Of a DNA stretch of 64,000 nt, positions 23,433 to 35,009 are shown in pieces. Made by a program: the position numbers and the translations under genes. The notes under the pieces are model-generated. The model searched no databases, had not been told where the DNA came from, and saw only the letters and a list, made by a program, of their open reading frames with translations. This stretch comes from Cycas panzhihuaensis (Eukaryota > Cycadophyta), in the NCBI GenBank assembly GCA_023213395.1, contig CM041465.1, forward strand, positions 9,796,001 to 9,860,000, in the 5' to 3' direction. Position 1 is the first letter of the stretch. Each line of letters starts with the position of its first letter.

Positions 23433-23975
23433 TGTCCAAATGGTATATGGAGAGTCAGAAGATCAAGCTACATATTTAAGCTACTTGGCTATCATGCTAC
23501 GTCAAGAACTACCTTAGCCATTTTGATTTAAGGGGATATAGATCTTAGAAAGTTCATGGGTTTTTATTTCCCATGAGGGTTTTCCCATAAAAGTATCAAT
23601 GTAATAATGAGGCTCAAATAAAGACCTCATAGAATAGATTTTATCATAATGACCTTTTACTATTAAGGTGAGGATTGATAGATGTTAATAGATCAAGGTC
23701 ACCAGATTAATTATATGAAGGTGACTTTAGATTAGCTAAGTCATATAGTTAAATGTAATTTCATTTACATTTAAGTGTAATTTCAAGATCATGTCATTAG
23801 ATGGGAAACTCCTTTGGAAACTCGAATGCATATCCTCTAATATATAAGGTTGAATATGAAAGGGAGAATTATAATTCTTACATTTCATTTTTGCTCTCAA
23901 TTTTGTTCTCTTCATATTGCTCTTATTATATGTCATTACTTTAGTGTAATGGAATGTTGCAACTAGATCCTTCAC
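23433..23975 (+). repeat. Candidate 3' LTR of C1
   Basis: It begins TGTCCAAATGG after a purine-rich tract and ends near CCTTCA at about 23973, before E3 homology starts at about 23989. AATAAAG-type words near 23617 could be polyadenylation signals. No second copy was found in the window, so the call rests on position only. Confidence 0.4.
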
Positions 23976-23988
23976 CCAATATAACTAG

Positions 23989-25260
23989 CCCCAATACATA
24001 GCAGATAGCATGTTCCTTTAGTCATCGAGAATGAGAAGGTTAAGGAGAGGGGGATTCTCTTATAGCTCCATCTAGATATGTTGGTTATACAACCATGTTT
24101 CCTTGATGAGACCAAGAGGAGTACTAGGAGAGCTGACTATCATGGATCAAGGAATGAATAAGTGGCATATGAGGGCTAGGATCTATAACAGGCCAATCAT
24201 CATATCTAGGAGTACACATAGTCCTTTACTCAATAGGATGACTATGAGATAGCTAGTAAAGGATGCATATGTAGGACTACCAATATGGAGTGATGATGAG
24301 ATGGATGTTGTAGAGAGAGAAGTGGCAAGAGAGGCGCCTATCATTGGTCAAGGAAGAGATAAAGTGAGAGAAGGAGGAGGTTGAGGTAGGAGAGATGGTA
24401 GGTGATGGCAAGGTGGGTTGAGAAGGGAGAGGAGGCACATCAACCAATAAAGGAGGAGGAGGGAGTCGATAGGTGCTCGAGAGAGTATGTGGAGTACCAA
24501 TTAAGGGTAGAGGAGGCTACATATAGAGCATGGAGCTAGGCTCAATAAAGGAGTAGGTTAGAGGAGGAGGGAGTAGGGCAGGAGAGGTAAAGCCTATCTA
24601 GGAGACTCCCCATGAGCCAGAGGGAGTGGGAGTACCACAAGTAGGAGAGGAGATGGTGGAAGAGCTGATAGGAAGAGGTGAGCCATTAGGTATGATAGTT
24701 AATTAATTATTTTCTCTCATATTAAATTATATTTCCTTTTTCATTACGATTTTCTTTCTAGTAGAATGATCATGACTTATATGTTTTCATTAGATAAATG
24801 ATGAGATCATGACTCTAAGGGAGGTGAGGAGGACCTAGAGTTGATATTCCCTTATGTTCTTACATCAGATAAGATGCCAACATGGAATATAGTAGATCAT
24901 AGACTACTAAGATGATGTATTAGCCACTTCATCCATACAGTTTGAGCTCAAGACATATACATAGATACAAGAGTAGAGATGAGAGTGTGAGAGCTAGAGC
25001 TTAGAGGGACCAAGGATGAGAGACGCCATTTATGTAGGATGATGTTAGCACATGTAGGAGCACAAGTTACTCCATCAGGGAGTACTACAGTATAGCAAGG
25101 ATGACACCTTCCACCTTGTAGAAAGTCTACACACAGGCAAACTTTAGGTAGAGGGGAGAGGACAGAGCTAGGAGTACAAGAGGGATCTCATCAGGGCTCA
25201 CTGAGATGAATGCACTTTGTATTACATAGAGAGATATGAGGGAGATGAGAGGTATTTTGG
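23989..25260 (+). pseudogene. PMD-like gene, copy E3 (5' truncated)
   Basis: The PMD-like core is lost at the left border; what remains is the middle and C-terminal part, aligning with E1 (about 32830-34130) and with E2 in inverted order. Recognisable pieces are a SRNE-VAYEG segment (about 24150), an arginine- and glutamate-rich stretch with many GGAGGA-type codons (24350-24680), the intron (24690-24797), and a second exon with ATGATGAG at its start. Stops are frequent. Opposite in orientation to the adjacent RNase H of the same element. Confidence 0.5.
24690..24797 (+). other. Intron of PMD-like gene E3 (acceptor decayed)
   Basis: It starts GTATGATAG at an AG|GT border and ends GATAA where E2 has GACAG: the acceptor AG has become AA. 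Its 108-base length equals the E2 intron. Confidence 0.5.
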
Positions 25261-25314
25261 GAGCCTTAGCTATATGTCATGAATCACATATGTGATAGAT
25301 GTACCATATATTTT

Positions 25315-25362
25315 TGTGTGTGTGTGTATGTGTGTGTGTCTGTGTGTATATATATATATACG
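25315..25362. repeat. GT/TA microsatellite
   Basis: A (TG)n run with a few interruptions passes directly into (TA)n. Shorter TATATA runs occupy the corresponding place in E1 (about 34185) and E2 (about 50546), just beyond the PMD-like gene. Confidence 0.9.
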
Positions 25363-26099
25363 TATTGATCACTTTCTCTTCAAAACTTGTGGCATGGATG
25401 ATTGACTCTAAACCTTTTTCTCCTTTATTTCCCTTTTATAAATTAAGCATAAGATACATTCATCAGTATGATAATCTAAGGAAACATATAGTAATTTTAG
25501 TATTTTTCCTTTTTTTTTGTTCTTTTGTAGTTTTATATTTTTTTGGATTTTTATCTTAGTATATACATGGTCGTTTATACTTATTCCAAAGTGAAGTGGT
25601 TCTAAAAAGAAAAGGATTATAAGAAGGAGTGAAAAGTAGAGAATAAGTAAAAGATAAAATGGAGTAAATGAAAGGTTTACTTATTCTATTCTTATAAACA
25701 TAAAACCATATGAAACAAATAGTAATAGGTTTATAAAAATAAAGAATATAATAATATAAGTGTCTCAAAAGAAAGTATTGACATAATTCACATCATACTC
25801 CTAATAGATTATCTAAACATATAATAAAATCCACATCTATGTAATCTATCATGAAGAAACCATGTTGTTTACCAAATGAAAGACTAATCTCACTTAATAA
25901 ATAACTAGTCATCTGAGTATATTGGATTCTTCATTGGCTCCTTCTAGGGATAAGAAACTTTTAGGAACTTGCCCCCTGCCAAGATCCTCCATGGCCTAAG
26001 ATTCCCACATAGGTCTATCCCTTTTAGACACTACATTTCACTCTTTAACCTATCATCTTAACTTTCACGCTATTTAAATCTCTATTTTCCAAAACCAAT
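25363..26099. other. AT-rich spacer in E3 between PMD-like gene and RNase H
   Basis: No domain is visible. It aligns with 34210-35000 (E1) and, inverted, with 49760-50540 (E2), including a GCCAAGATCCTCCATGGCC block at about 25977. In the conserved layout two convergent genes point toward it. Confidence 0.5.
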
Positions 26100-26575
26100 A
26101 GTTTATACTCTTTATGGAGTGGTAATTTATACTTATTCTAGACTAAGGTGCCCCTAGCTAAAAGGTGAAAGTCAACCAAAGTAATCATTTAAGAGAGAGG
26201 AAATAAGAGCATGAACTTCAATATTAAAGGAATGAGGGATATACTAGCTAGTAACTTATCAGAATAATGATAACAATGATAAAGTCTAATGATGAAGGAG
26301 AAGGAGTCATGGTGAGTGCAACTAATACATCCTAACTAGTTGGTAGACTACAATCTGAGAATCAAAATAAATGGTGATGGACTCAAGGTAAAAGTAAGAA
26401 ATATTATATAAAGCTCCTATAATAAAAAAGTACTCAGCTTTATTATAGTTTCCTTAGGTATACATAATCTAGTAGAAAAGAGAGGATTTCTTAGTAGGTT
26501 ATAAATCACCTAAGCAGAAGTAGATAGTCTAAGGTTACCTCTACTACCTCCATCAGTGAATATACTTAATGCCAT
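26100..26575 (-). pseudogene. Second RNase H of E3
   Basis: On the minus strand from the ATG at 26575 the frame reads MALSIFTDGGSRGN, an intact first catalytic Asp motif. The later ATNNEAEY block is decayed to an ETI-like remnant. Position is between the integrase spacer and the PMD-like gene, as in E1 and E2. Several stops. Confidence 0.65.
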
Positions 26576-27664
26576 AGGAAAATAGGACCAATATTTGGAG
26601 ATGATATGATCAATAAAGAAATGTGCAAGGATCAACTAATAATAAGATGGTAATGAAGGAAATTAATTTTAACTATTGTGAAGAAAAAGAAAAATCACAA
26701 TTGGGATGATCATGATCAATACTAGTAAAGGTTCCAAGCAGGGTTCGATCATAACTAATGCCATGATGGACCCAAGCAACTAAACCCAAAAATCTTGAAT
26801 GACCCATCTAAATGAACCCAACCTATAGATAGATAGGTAGGGATAAAACCATCATGTGACTTGCCCTAGATTACAAGAGGATGATAACAATATACTTTCT
26901 TTTACCTTTTTTTTTTCTTTTACTTTTCTTTATTTCTTTTTTTTTTTTGATAATTTTTTTTGTCACTTTCATTTTTACAAGAAGGGAGTCATAGTCATCT
27001 AATTATGAAATTATTTTACTTAAAACAATAAGGATTTATTACTTTTAACAAAATCTAAGATGAAAGAAACTACTTAGCTTAAGGATTAAACTATGTAAAA
27101 AGAAAGGAAATCAAAATCACGATGTCTTTAAATATAAAGGGAAGGTAGCAAAATAAGTATTCACTTTAAAAGACATAAAGAGTGAACCAAGGATAATAAA
27201 AATAATCAAAAGAAAATAATAGGTGATATATGACCAAGAAGAAATCCTAAAGATGTAGGACTGACAAGTGGAAGTCTAATCTCAATCAATACTAAAGTGT
27301 TTGAAGCTAAGGAGATGTTTCTCCTTCAAGGATGACAATAAATAATAAAGCTGGAGGCCCAAATTCTCTCTTAAATATAGAACTCAAAAGAGAAAAGACT
27401 AAATCCTTATAGTAGAGGACTTAAAATCAATGCAAATACTAGAAAGAGTAAGAGACTTATATGATCATGAGTAAGACCTTTAATGAAAGCAAGGGGTAGC
27501 TCAAAAGAAGACAAGAAAAGACTAAAAAAAGAAATTACCCATAGTTTTAGGTCATTAGGCAAGAAGAAAGACTTAGATCCATAGTTTATCCTTATTGTGG
27601 AGGTAAAGATGAGCACTGCTAGGCATAAAACTTTCTTGTTGGCATGTATGATCAACATTAAATT
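26576..27664 (-). other. Spacer of E3 between integrase end and RNase H
   Basis: AT-rich with T-runs near 26910-26960. It aligns with E1 35430-36440 and, inverted, with E2 48380-49330. A hydrophobic frame at 27658-27407 is kept in neither copy and is not called a gene. Homology stops at about 27664. Confidence 0.5.
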
Positions 27665-27684
27665 ACGTGTTGATGGTCCTTCTT

Positions 27685-28307
27685 AGAATTAGCCCTCTTA
27701 AGAAACAAAAGTTATCCATCTTATATAAGGAAAGAAGAAATAAGCTCTTCCTGCACCCTCTCCTTTCTTCAAAAAGATAAAATGGTGCTTGTATCATCAA
27801 ATAAATGCTCATGACAGAAGTGAGTATCATATAGTTTAGAATATTGCTTAAAATATGAATGTTCAATCTAATTGCTCCTATAAGTCATCCTCAGATCAAA
27901 TGATCCATAAGGAACACAATGAGAAACCAAATAAAGAAGATAAAGGCAAGGAAAAGTAGGTCCAAGATTATGAATATGAGTCTTCAGGTTTTAATTCATC
28001 AAAGATGATTATCACTCCCTTGATTCCTTTAACAAAATGAAGTAGTAACCAAGTTTGCCCACCTCCTAAAGGTGATGACACCAAAAGAACGATAAACATA
28101 GTGGAGATAATAAAGAGTGTAGGTCCATCTAAATCACCTGATGATTTGATGATGAGGAATCCTAACTCTTTACCTCTTATACCTCCATGTCCCATCAGGT
28201 TTAGGTCTATTCCCTCTAGTATAAAGGATGGATCATTATATTTGGTTGATGAGTTAAAGACCTTTCTAGTAGGTATTTTAGTTATTAATTTGTTGAAGTG
28301 TTTTCCC
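27685..28307 (+). pseudogene. E2 left part: gag C-terminus with zinc knuckle and start of protease region
   Basis: Translation in plus sense gives KWCLYHQINAHDRSEYH (about 27784-27835), a C-x2-H-x4-H-x4-C knuckle with the last Cys changed to Tyr. It is followed by a Lys/Glu-rich linker, CPPPKG, and VEIIKSVGPSKSPDDLM (about 28100-28150). The same series occurs in E1 (about 41360-40900, minus). The frame ends at 28307, exactly where the E1 LTR begins, and the missing protease continues at 45750 beyond E1. The upstream part of E2 is lost at the junction with E3. Confidence 0.78.
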
Positions 28308-30654
28308 TAGTGTCATCTTGTGTGGACCTAAACTAGATATCTCTCAATCAATGGGGTGTTCCTTTTTGTATCAACTAGAACTTAGAGATATGAGGTTTAA
28401 GAGGACCTAATTAATGACCTATGCCTAACTCCTAAGAAGGAGTCTTCACCTAATTATACCATCCAATAAGTTATGGGTGAAGAATATGATGAAAAACTTG
28501 GATGTAATGGGGTTGGTAGAACCCACTAAATTACATAATCGAGTGAAGGAGTTTTAGATTTGAAACTACTATGATAATAATTTTAATATCCTTCCTAAGG
28601 ACTCCTATCCTTTAATCTTTTCAACCTTTTGAGTTTTACTACGATAAAGGGAAGGGTTAAGCAAATGGAAAATTTTTCTTTCTCTTTTTCTTTTTTATTT
28701 GATATTTTATTTTTATTTTTATTTTCTTATTTTTTATATTTAACAAAATAAAATAAAATAAACAAAGGTAATCTATGAAGTAAAATGGTCTATTCTACCT
28801 TTAACTAATCAAGCAAGGAAGAGCTAAAACTAGATGCATATAGTGTGTTGCTATTTTTTTCGCTTTAAGGATGAAGGATGCTAATGCAACTATGAAATTA
28901 TCCTTTCAAATGTAATATACAGTCTTTACGATGAAAGAAAAAGTACTAATAAAATATGTAAGATATTATGCAATTTGCTTTATACAAACTTTCAAAGAAA
29001 CATGTAATATTATTTAAAAGATTTTACTTCTCATGCATGCAATTTTTTCCTTAAATGAATATCCTAAGATGTAAAAAGAGAGATTTCAAAGACATGTTAC
29101 TACTATTAAATACGAATTTTTAGACCTTTAAAAGTTGTATATAAATAAGAAAAATCAATAACAACCCTCATACAAGATACCATCTTCATAACTTTAAAGA
29201 TTCTATCTCAATTAGGGCCTTGAACCTTAAAAACATCTAAAACAATCAGGTATGCGCTTTCTATTCAACACTTTAAATTTTCTTTATAAAGAAAAGAAAG
29301 CTATTTTAATAGTGAAATCAAGCAAACAATAAAACTATAGAATGAAGACTTCTTTCCTCATGCATAAATATGCCTCAGAATGGCTTCTTTCTTTCATTTG
29401 ATTCATTCTTTCCAATTTTCTCCTTTAAAACAAGTAAAGGAAGAGAAAAAACAAGTAAAAAAGGCTTAACCATAACCAAACAAAACTAATAAAAGGATAA
29501 AGTACTTGAAATATGAAATGTTGTTCAAGAATAGGAAGGGGTAGCTATATGAATGGTAGAGAGATGACCATACCCCACCTTAGTCTATCCCTTATGAACC
29601 CCACAAAGGGATGGCCTTTTAGCAAGTATTTCAAGCCAAACAATGCATATAAGATCATCACAGTAATTAGCCAAAAGAAAGAGTAAGTTCTAAGTAAAAG
29701 ACAACCTTTAGAAAATAGTAAGATAAGAAAAACTCACATAGGAAAGACCATACTAATTTAAAAGAACTTTGAGGTTGAAAACTCTAAAAGAAAACCATAA
29801 AAGTTGAAGATCAAACCATCAATAGTCAAACACAAATGAAACAACAAATCATAGCATGAAATTCTTCTATTGATTTAACCTATAAGCACCATTAAAATCA
29901 ATCTTGAAGTCACAGTAGTAGCAGTCCTCAAAATATCTCAAAAAAAAAAAAAGTCCAACAAAAACTTGAGCAAATCATATCTTCTCTCTCTATAATAAGT
30001 CACACAATACTATTGAACATTCCTGGGTATTGAAGAGATACAAATCCATCAAATCTAGGTGGTGACATATAAAAATCTAGTGCACTAGCTGAATTTTACA
30101 CGTATGACAGTAAAAAACATGACCAATTATATTTTTATACCTAACAAAAATGTAACTTCACTTTAAGAATGTGACTAGTCACATTTTTGGCAATACCAAA
30201 AACGTGATAATCAGGGAAGTGAAAATTGGCTCATCAAAAAGTTAAAAATTAATTTTAAACATAAATTGAAGCAAAAATGACTTTATAAATAAATAAAGAG
30301 GCCAAAAACAAGATGAAAATGACAAACACAAGCCTAAAAATGAGTAAACCTAATAAAAAAATGGGTGAAATGAAGACTAAAAATATAAAAATGGTAAGTT
30401 TTAAAGGAAAAACTAGATTAAATTGATCGTGAAGAAAGGTTTTAATACCATAGTCTTAGTCATCGATACGTGATAGTAAAATACACATCACATCATCATT
30501 CATCATGCATCATAAAGCAAAATTAATACATTTCTTTGTCAAAACATGGACTAAGTCATCATAAAATAAATCCATCATTCATTTTTAATGAAACCATAGA
30601 AGAAACATATTTAAAGTTATAAATATAAACCAAAGGCTAGGTTTTGGTGAAACA
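28308..30654 (-). repeat. 3' LTR of E1
   Basis: This matches 43392-45749 and, inverted, 53887-56246. In element sense it starts TGTTTCACC (30654) and ends CACTA (28308), a decayed form of CACCA. It contains the 18-base palindrome at 30168-30185. Confidence 0.88.
30168..30185. promoter_or_regulatory. Perfect palindrome in the E1 LTR
   Basis: AATGTGACTAGTCACATT is fully self-complementary. Related GACC-GTC words occur beside it (about 30120) and in E2 (54372-54436) and the other E1 LTR (about 45270), so the LTR carries a cluster of this motif. Confidence 0.6.
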
Positions 30655-30814
30655 TTTACCCCATTGACACTTGAAACTCCTATTCTAAGAAGAGAAATCA
30701 GATGGTGAGAGGTGGAAATAATGAAGGTGATTATTCTTTCTGTTAAGCATGATTCTCAAATGAAGCATATGAATGATGAGGTGAAGAAGCCTTATGATCT
30801 ATCCTGAAACAAAC

Positions 30815-31560
30815 TTCCTACGATAATAGGACTAAAACGTTCTTGCTAATAAACCAACCCAAAAAGACTAGGTTTCTAATATTAAAATATCATTATTTAC
30901 ATCTCTTGCCCAAAAGGACTGGGCACCTAACATCACCATAAAGCTACTCAAAAGGACTGGGTATATGTTGTTATTAAAAATGTACCCAAAAAGACTGGGT
31001 ATCTATCATCAAAGAAAACGTATCTAATGCCCATAAACTACATGGGACTTCACTACCAGGATGCCCATGAACTAGATAGGACTTAACTACCAAATGAACA
31101 CTACCTATTTCCAATAAATTAGATGAGACTTTACTATACAAGTGGTCATTGTTTATCTCTCTTTAACCATGCATCAAAGGGAAGTTTTTTTTCTAAAGCA
31201 AAAAGGATAGACTATCATAGTTTATAAGTTCATTAACATGTGATTTTTCAGAGCAAATCCATCATAGATTATCCTCATTAATAGGGTGAGGGCTTTTAGA
31301 GGTTGATTATCATAGTTTAGCCTCATTAACAATTAAATTTAGAGGGTTTCCTATCATAGTTTAGCTTCATTAATAGGTAGAAGGGACTCAAAGCAATGAT
31401 CCTATCATAGTTTTAGCTTGTTAATAGGTGAAAGAAAATTTGGGGCTTAACCATGTCATAGTTTAAGCTTACTAATAGGTAAAAGGAGATTTGACACTGA
31501 GTTCTTGTCATAGTTTAAGTTAATCAATAGGAAAAGGAAAGCTTGGAGCAAGGTTCCTTT
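30815..31560. repeat. Two short-motif repeat arrays next to the E1 3' LTR
   Basis: The first array (30840-31140) repeats CCCAAAAGGACTGGGTA and then CCCATRAACTA-ATRGGACTT units with variable spacing. The second (31200-31560) repeats TATCATAGTTTAGCYTCATTAATAGG-type units, about 60 bases apart. The same two arrays occur inverted in E2 at 53160-53700. They lie inside the element between the PMD-like gene and the 3' LTR. Confidence 0.65.
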
Positions 31561-32300
31561 GGAGATAAATATAAAAATTTATGTAAGGGGGAGAATGTAG
31601 GGTAATAAAACCTATCTCGAAAGGGAAGATAAGCCCCAACAAAAATAATCAAGCATTAAAATAATAATTAACCCTTACCAAAGCAAATACATATAGTTTT
31701 TAGCATTTATAGGTAATTTTGATGAGAATGATAGTTGAAAAGGAACATAATTTACTTTGGTAGGTCCCATGAGAACTATAAAAATTTCTACCTAAGAAAA
31801 TAGAGAAAAACCACTCCCTAATTGTAAGAAAATTAATGAAAAAGGGCTTCATTTTTATGAGATGGAGGAGGAGAAAAGGAGGTAACCAGAGGCCATTTCC
31901 CTTGTTTTCAAGGTGTTTGGGAGCTCTTTCTGATAAAGGAGTAGCCCTATAGGATCTTCATTAGTAGGATGGAGCAGAGAGCTAGATACCCAATGAGTCA
32001 AAATTATAGTTTTATATAATTTTTATTTTTGATTAAAAAATGTAATGATGTGGTGTGAAAACTACGATCACTATACTAAAAACATAATTAAGGAGTGAAA
32101 ATTGCAATAATAGGATGAAAAATATGATTTTATAATTTAGGACCATAAGAGGAAGTTACATTTTTTACTGTGAAGTGATATTTTTCAACTGTGAAATCAC
32201 ATTTTTAGTTACCTAATTATACTTTTAATCTTTTACTCAAAAATTTTTAAAAAATAATTTTTTTGAAATGAAATAAAGGAACTGATATGATTTTAATGGT
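31561..32300 (+). other. Upstream region of the E1 PMD-like gene
   Basis: No coding domain is visible. The first part (31597-31990) aligns with inverted E2 52740-53120. The second (32030-32230) has repeated words such as AAAAATATGATTTT and GTGAAATCACATTTTT, resembling the palindrome-derived words of the LTR. Confidence 0.45.
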
Positions 32301-34130
32301 ATGAAGTTGGCCCTAGAGAGAGTCAAGATACAAGAGAATGAGGGGATGGCCATTAGGGAGCTCATGAGTAAGTTAGATGAGCGAGGATGGGGGATTTTGA
32401 GAGCATGTGGACTCTCATGGGTGAGTGGATTAACCCAGCATGTTATGGAGCATGAGATCTTACATGATTTTATCAGTTGTTGGGTCTTATAACATAATAT
32501 ATTTCAGATATGGGCCATTAAAGAGATCAAGATCACTTTGAGGGATGTGGGGAGGATCCTCGGGGTCAGTTGGCATAGAGAGCAATTTAGACTCATCAGA
32601 GTGACTAATGAGGAGTCCCAAATGGCATGTGGTGAGTACATAACAGGTTTCTCTGACTAAATTGACCAATATAGGATATTGATAGAGGTTATTTGAATAG
32701 CAAGTGACATCCCTATAGTTAGGAGGATTATTGATCTAAACATCATTTATAAGATAGCCAAAAACCTAAAATTTCATAGGGGTTCTGGCTTAGTAGACTG
32801 AAGTAGTGAGGAGATATGAGCAGGGGATCTGGATCCACTGGGGACAACATATAGTAGATAGTATTAGTCACCAGTTATCTAGGATCAGGAGGATAGGGAA
32901 GGGTGGATTCTCATATAGCTCTATATTGATGTGTTAGCAATATCATCATGTTCCACTCATGAGGCTCGAAGGGGTACCAAGAGAGTTGACTATGATGGAT
33001 CTAGGGATGAACATGTGGCATATGAGATCATAAATCCATAATAGACTAGCTATCATGGTGAGTAGTATACATAGCCTTCTCCTTAATAGGATGACAAGGA
33101 GATAACTCATAGAGGATGCATATGTAGGGCTATTAGTATAGAGCGACAATGAGATGGATGGTGCATAGAGGATGATAATAGAGGAGGCTCTCATGGCTAC
33201 GCAAGGGAGAGGGAGAGGATAAGACAAAGGAGGACAAGGCATAAGATGTGGTAGAGGTGGTGGAGAGAGAGGACGAGGAGGTAAAGGAGGTGCCTTATCT
33301 AGCGGGGGAGCAAAAGGGAGTCATCAAGTACTTGGGAGAGCAAGTGGAGCAACTGTGGAGGGTAGAGGAGGCTCCATATAGAGCATGGAGCCTAACTCAA
33401 TGGATGGATAGGATAGAGGTAGAGAGAGTAGAGCAAGAGAGGGTGAGGCCATCTAGAAGGCTCCCCATGATCCATAAGGAGGGGGAGGACCATTAGTGGA
33501 GGAGATGATGGGAGTAGAGCTAGCAAGAGGAGGAGGATTGCCAGGTATATTGTTCAATTAATTTCTTTTTTTTTTTTCCACATCAGGTCATACTTTTACT
33601 TTTAAAGGACTTTTTATTCCAGGGAATTGATCATAAATTACATGTTTCCATTAGATAAGTGATGAGATGGTGACCTTGAGGGAGGTATAAAGGACACTAG
33701 AGGTGATATTCCCCTATGTTCCAACATCAGAGGAGGTGCCAACATGGAACATAGTAGATCGTACACTGCTAAGATGTTATATTAATTATTATAGCCATGC
33801 CCTTCGAGCCCAATATCTTTACATAGATATAAGGATAGAGTTGAGGACATGAGAGCTAGAGCTCAAGGCCAATGAGGATGAGAGATGACACTTACACTCG
33901 ATGACATTAGCTCAAGTAGGAGTGTGATATATCCCATCAATGAGTGCCACAGTTCTACAAGGATGACATCACCTTCCACATCGTGGTGAGTCTACAAGTG
34001 GGGAGACTTTAGGTAGGAGGGAGAGAGCAGATCTAGGTGTCTTAACGGGATCCCATCAAGAGTATGAGGGATGAGTATATCATATGTTATATAGAGATAT
34101 AAGAGTGAGATGAGAGGTATTTTATGAGCC
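32301..34130 (+). pseudogene. PMD-like gene, copy E1 (antisense to its host element)
   Basis: A frame from the ATG at 32301 reads MKLALERVKIQENEGM, then GWGILRACGLSWVSGLTQHV, a stop over an expected Trp/Gln, and IKEIKITLRDVGRILGVSWH (about 32522-32575), corresponding to the ITL-DV-ILG-P block of the plant mobile domain. A middle segment (about 32690-33240) aligns with E2 and E3. A 249-base open part (33248-33496) is strongly acidic with Glu/Val/Arg and looks coiled-coil. The intron lies at 33545-33658; the second exon (to about 34130) is Arg/Glu-rich. The gene runs against the gag-pol strand of E1. Many stops; product dead. PMD membership is moderate, best supported through copy X. Confidence 0.58.
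33545..33658 (+). other. Intron of PMD-like gene E1 (acceptor decayed)
   Basis: An AG|GTATATTG border opens a T-rich 114-base segment that ends GATAA where E2 keeps GACAG, at the same codon neighbourhood (TGATGAG) as the other copies. Confidence 0.5.
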
Positions 34131-35009
34131 TCAATATGTATCATGAGTCATATGAGTGATAGATATACTATATCTTTTGTTATCATGTATATATATCGAT
34201 CATTTTCTCTCAAAAGCTTATGTATGAATACTTATCTCTAAAACCTTTTTCCCCTTATTCCATTTGAATTTGAGCATAGAATACATTCATCAGTATGACT
34301 ATCCAAAGAAACATATAATCAATTTATCATTTTTTACTTTTTTTGTTCTTTTATAGCTATATACTTTTTTTTTTAGATTTTTATTATGATATGTATATGT
34401 AGTTTATACAGAAAGAAAAAGATTGTGAGAAAGATTAAAAACTAGAAAATAAATAAAAGACTAAAGGGAATAAGTGAAAGGTTTACTTATTATATTTTTA
34501 TAAACTTAAAACCATCTAAAATAAATGGTAATAGGTTTATAAAAGTAGAAGATGGAATATCATGAATCCCCCAAAAGGAAACTTATATAACTCACATCAT
34601 ACTCCTAGAAGATTATATAAATATAGAATATAATCCACATTTATATAATATATCATGAAGAAGACAAGTTATTTACCAAATGAAAAGATAATCCCACTTA
34701 ATAAACAACCAACCATTTGAGTATACTGGATTCCTTATTGGCTCCTTCCAAGGACAGGAGGCTTTTAAGGACTTGTCTCCTGCCAAGATCCTCCATGGCT
34801 CAAGATTCCCATGTGGGTCTATCCCTTTTAAATACTTCATTTCAATCTCTTACCTATCATCTTAATCTTCAAACTACTCAAATCTATATTTTCTTAAACC
34901 AATAGTTTATACTCATTATAGAATGGTAGTTTATAGTCATTCCAAAGTGGTAGTTTATACTCATTCTAGAGTGGTAGTTTATACTTGTTCCAGAGTGGGG
35001 TTCCCCCAA
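34131..35009. other. AT-rich spacer in E1 between PMD-like gene and RNase H
   Basis: Aligns with 25290-26100 (E3). It includes a tandem stretch near 34910-34990 in which TAGTTTATACTCATTC-like units repeat about four times. No coding domain. Confidence 0.5.

Larger units (their letters stand above)
18724..23975 (+). mobile_element. C1: decayed Ty1/copia retrotransposon
   Basis: A complete copia-order polyprotein (18724-23244) is followed by a polypurine-like AAAGGGCATGGGGGA and a candidate 3' LTR from 23433. No matching 5' LTR precedes gag; instead the end of element B lies about 100 bases upstream. On the right, sequence passes into the PMD-like gene of E3 at about 23989. Confidence 0.78.
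23989..27664 (-). mobile_element. E3: 3' fragment of a gypsy element with PMD-like gene
   Basis: In minus sense it runs from the spacer after integrase (27664) through the second RNase H (26575-26100) to an oppositely oriented PMD-like gene cut at 23989. It matches E1 (about 32830-36430) and, inverted, E2 (about 48380-51900) over its length. LTRs are missing on both sides: C1 borders it on the left and a plus-strand piece of E2 on the right. Confidence 0.7.

Noticed and set aside
26900-26960. Poly-T tracts (also 43787-43810) as terminators or non-LTR tails
   Set aside because: They lie inside aligned gypsy sequence and vary in length between copies; simple slippage.
28101-28310. Small plus-strand ORF as a host gene
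   Set aside because: It is homologous to the E1 gag-protease linker and stops at the E1 insertion point.
31597-31990. LTR start suggested by AAGGGGGAGAA followed by TGTAGGG at 31597
   Set aside because: E2 lacks this tract at the aligned place, and the E1 LTR is bounded elsewhere (28308-30654) by a matching partner.
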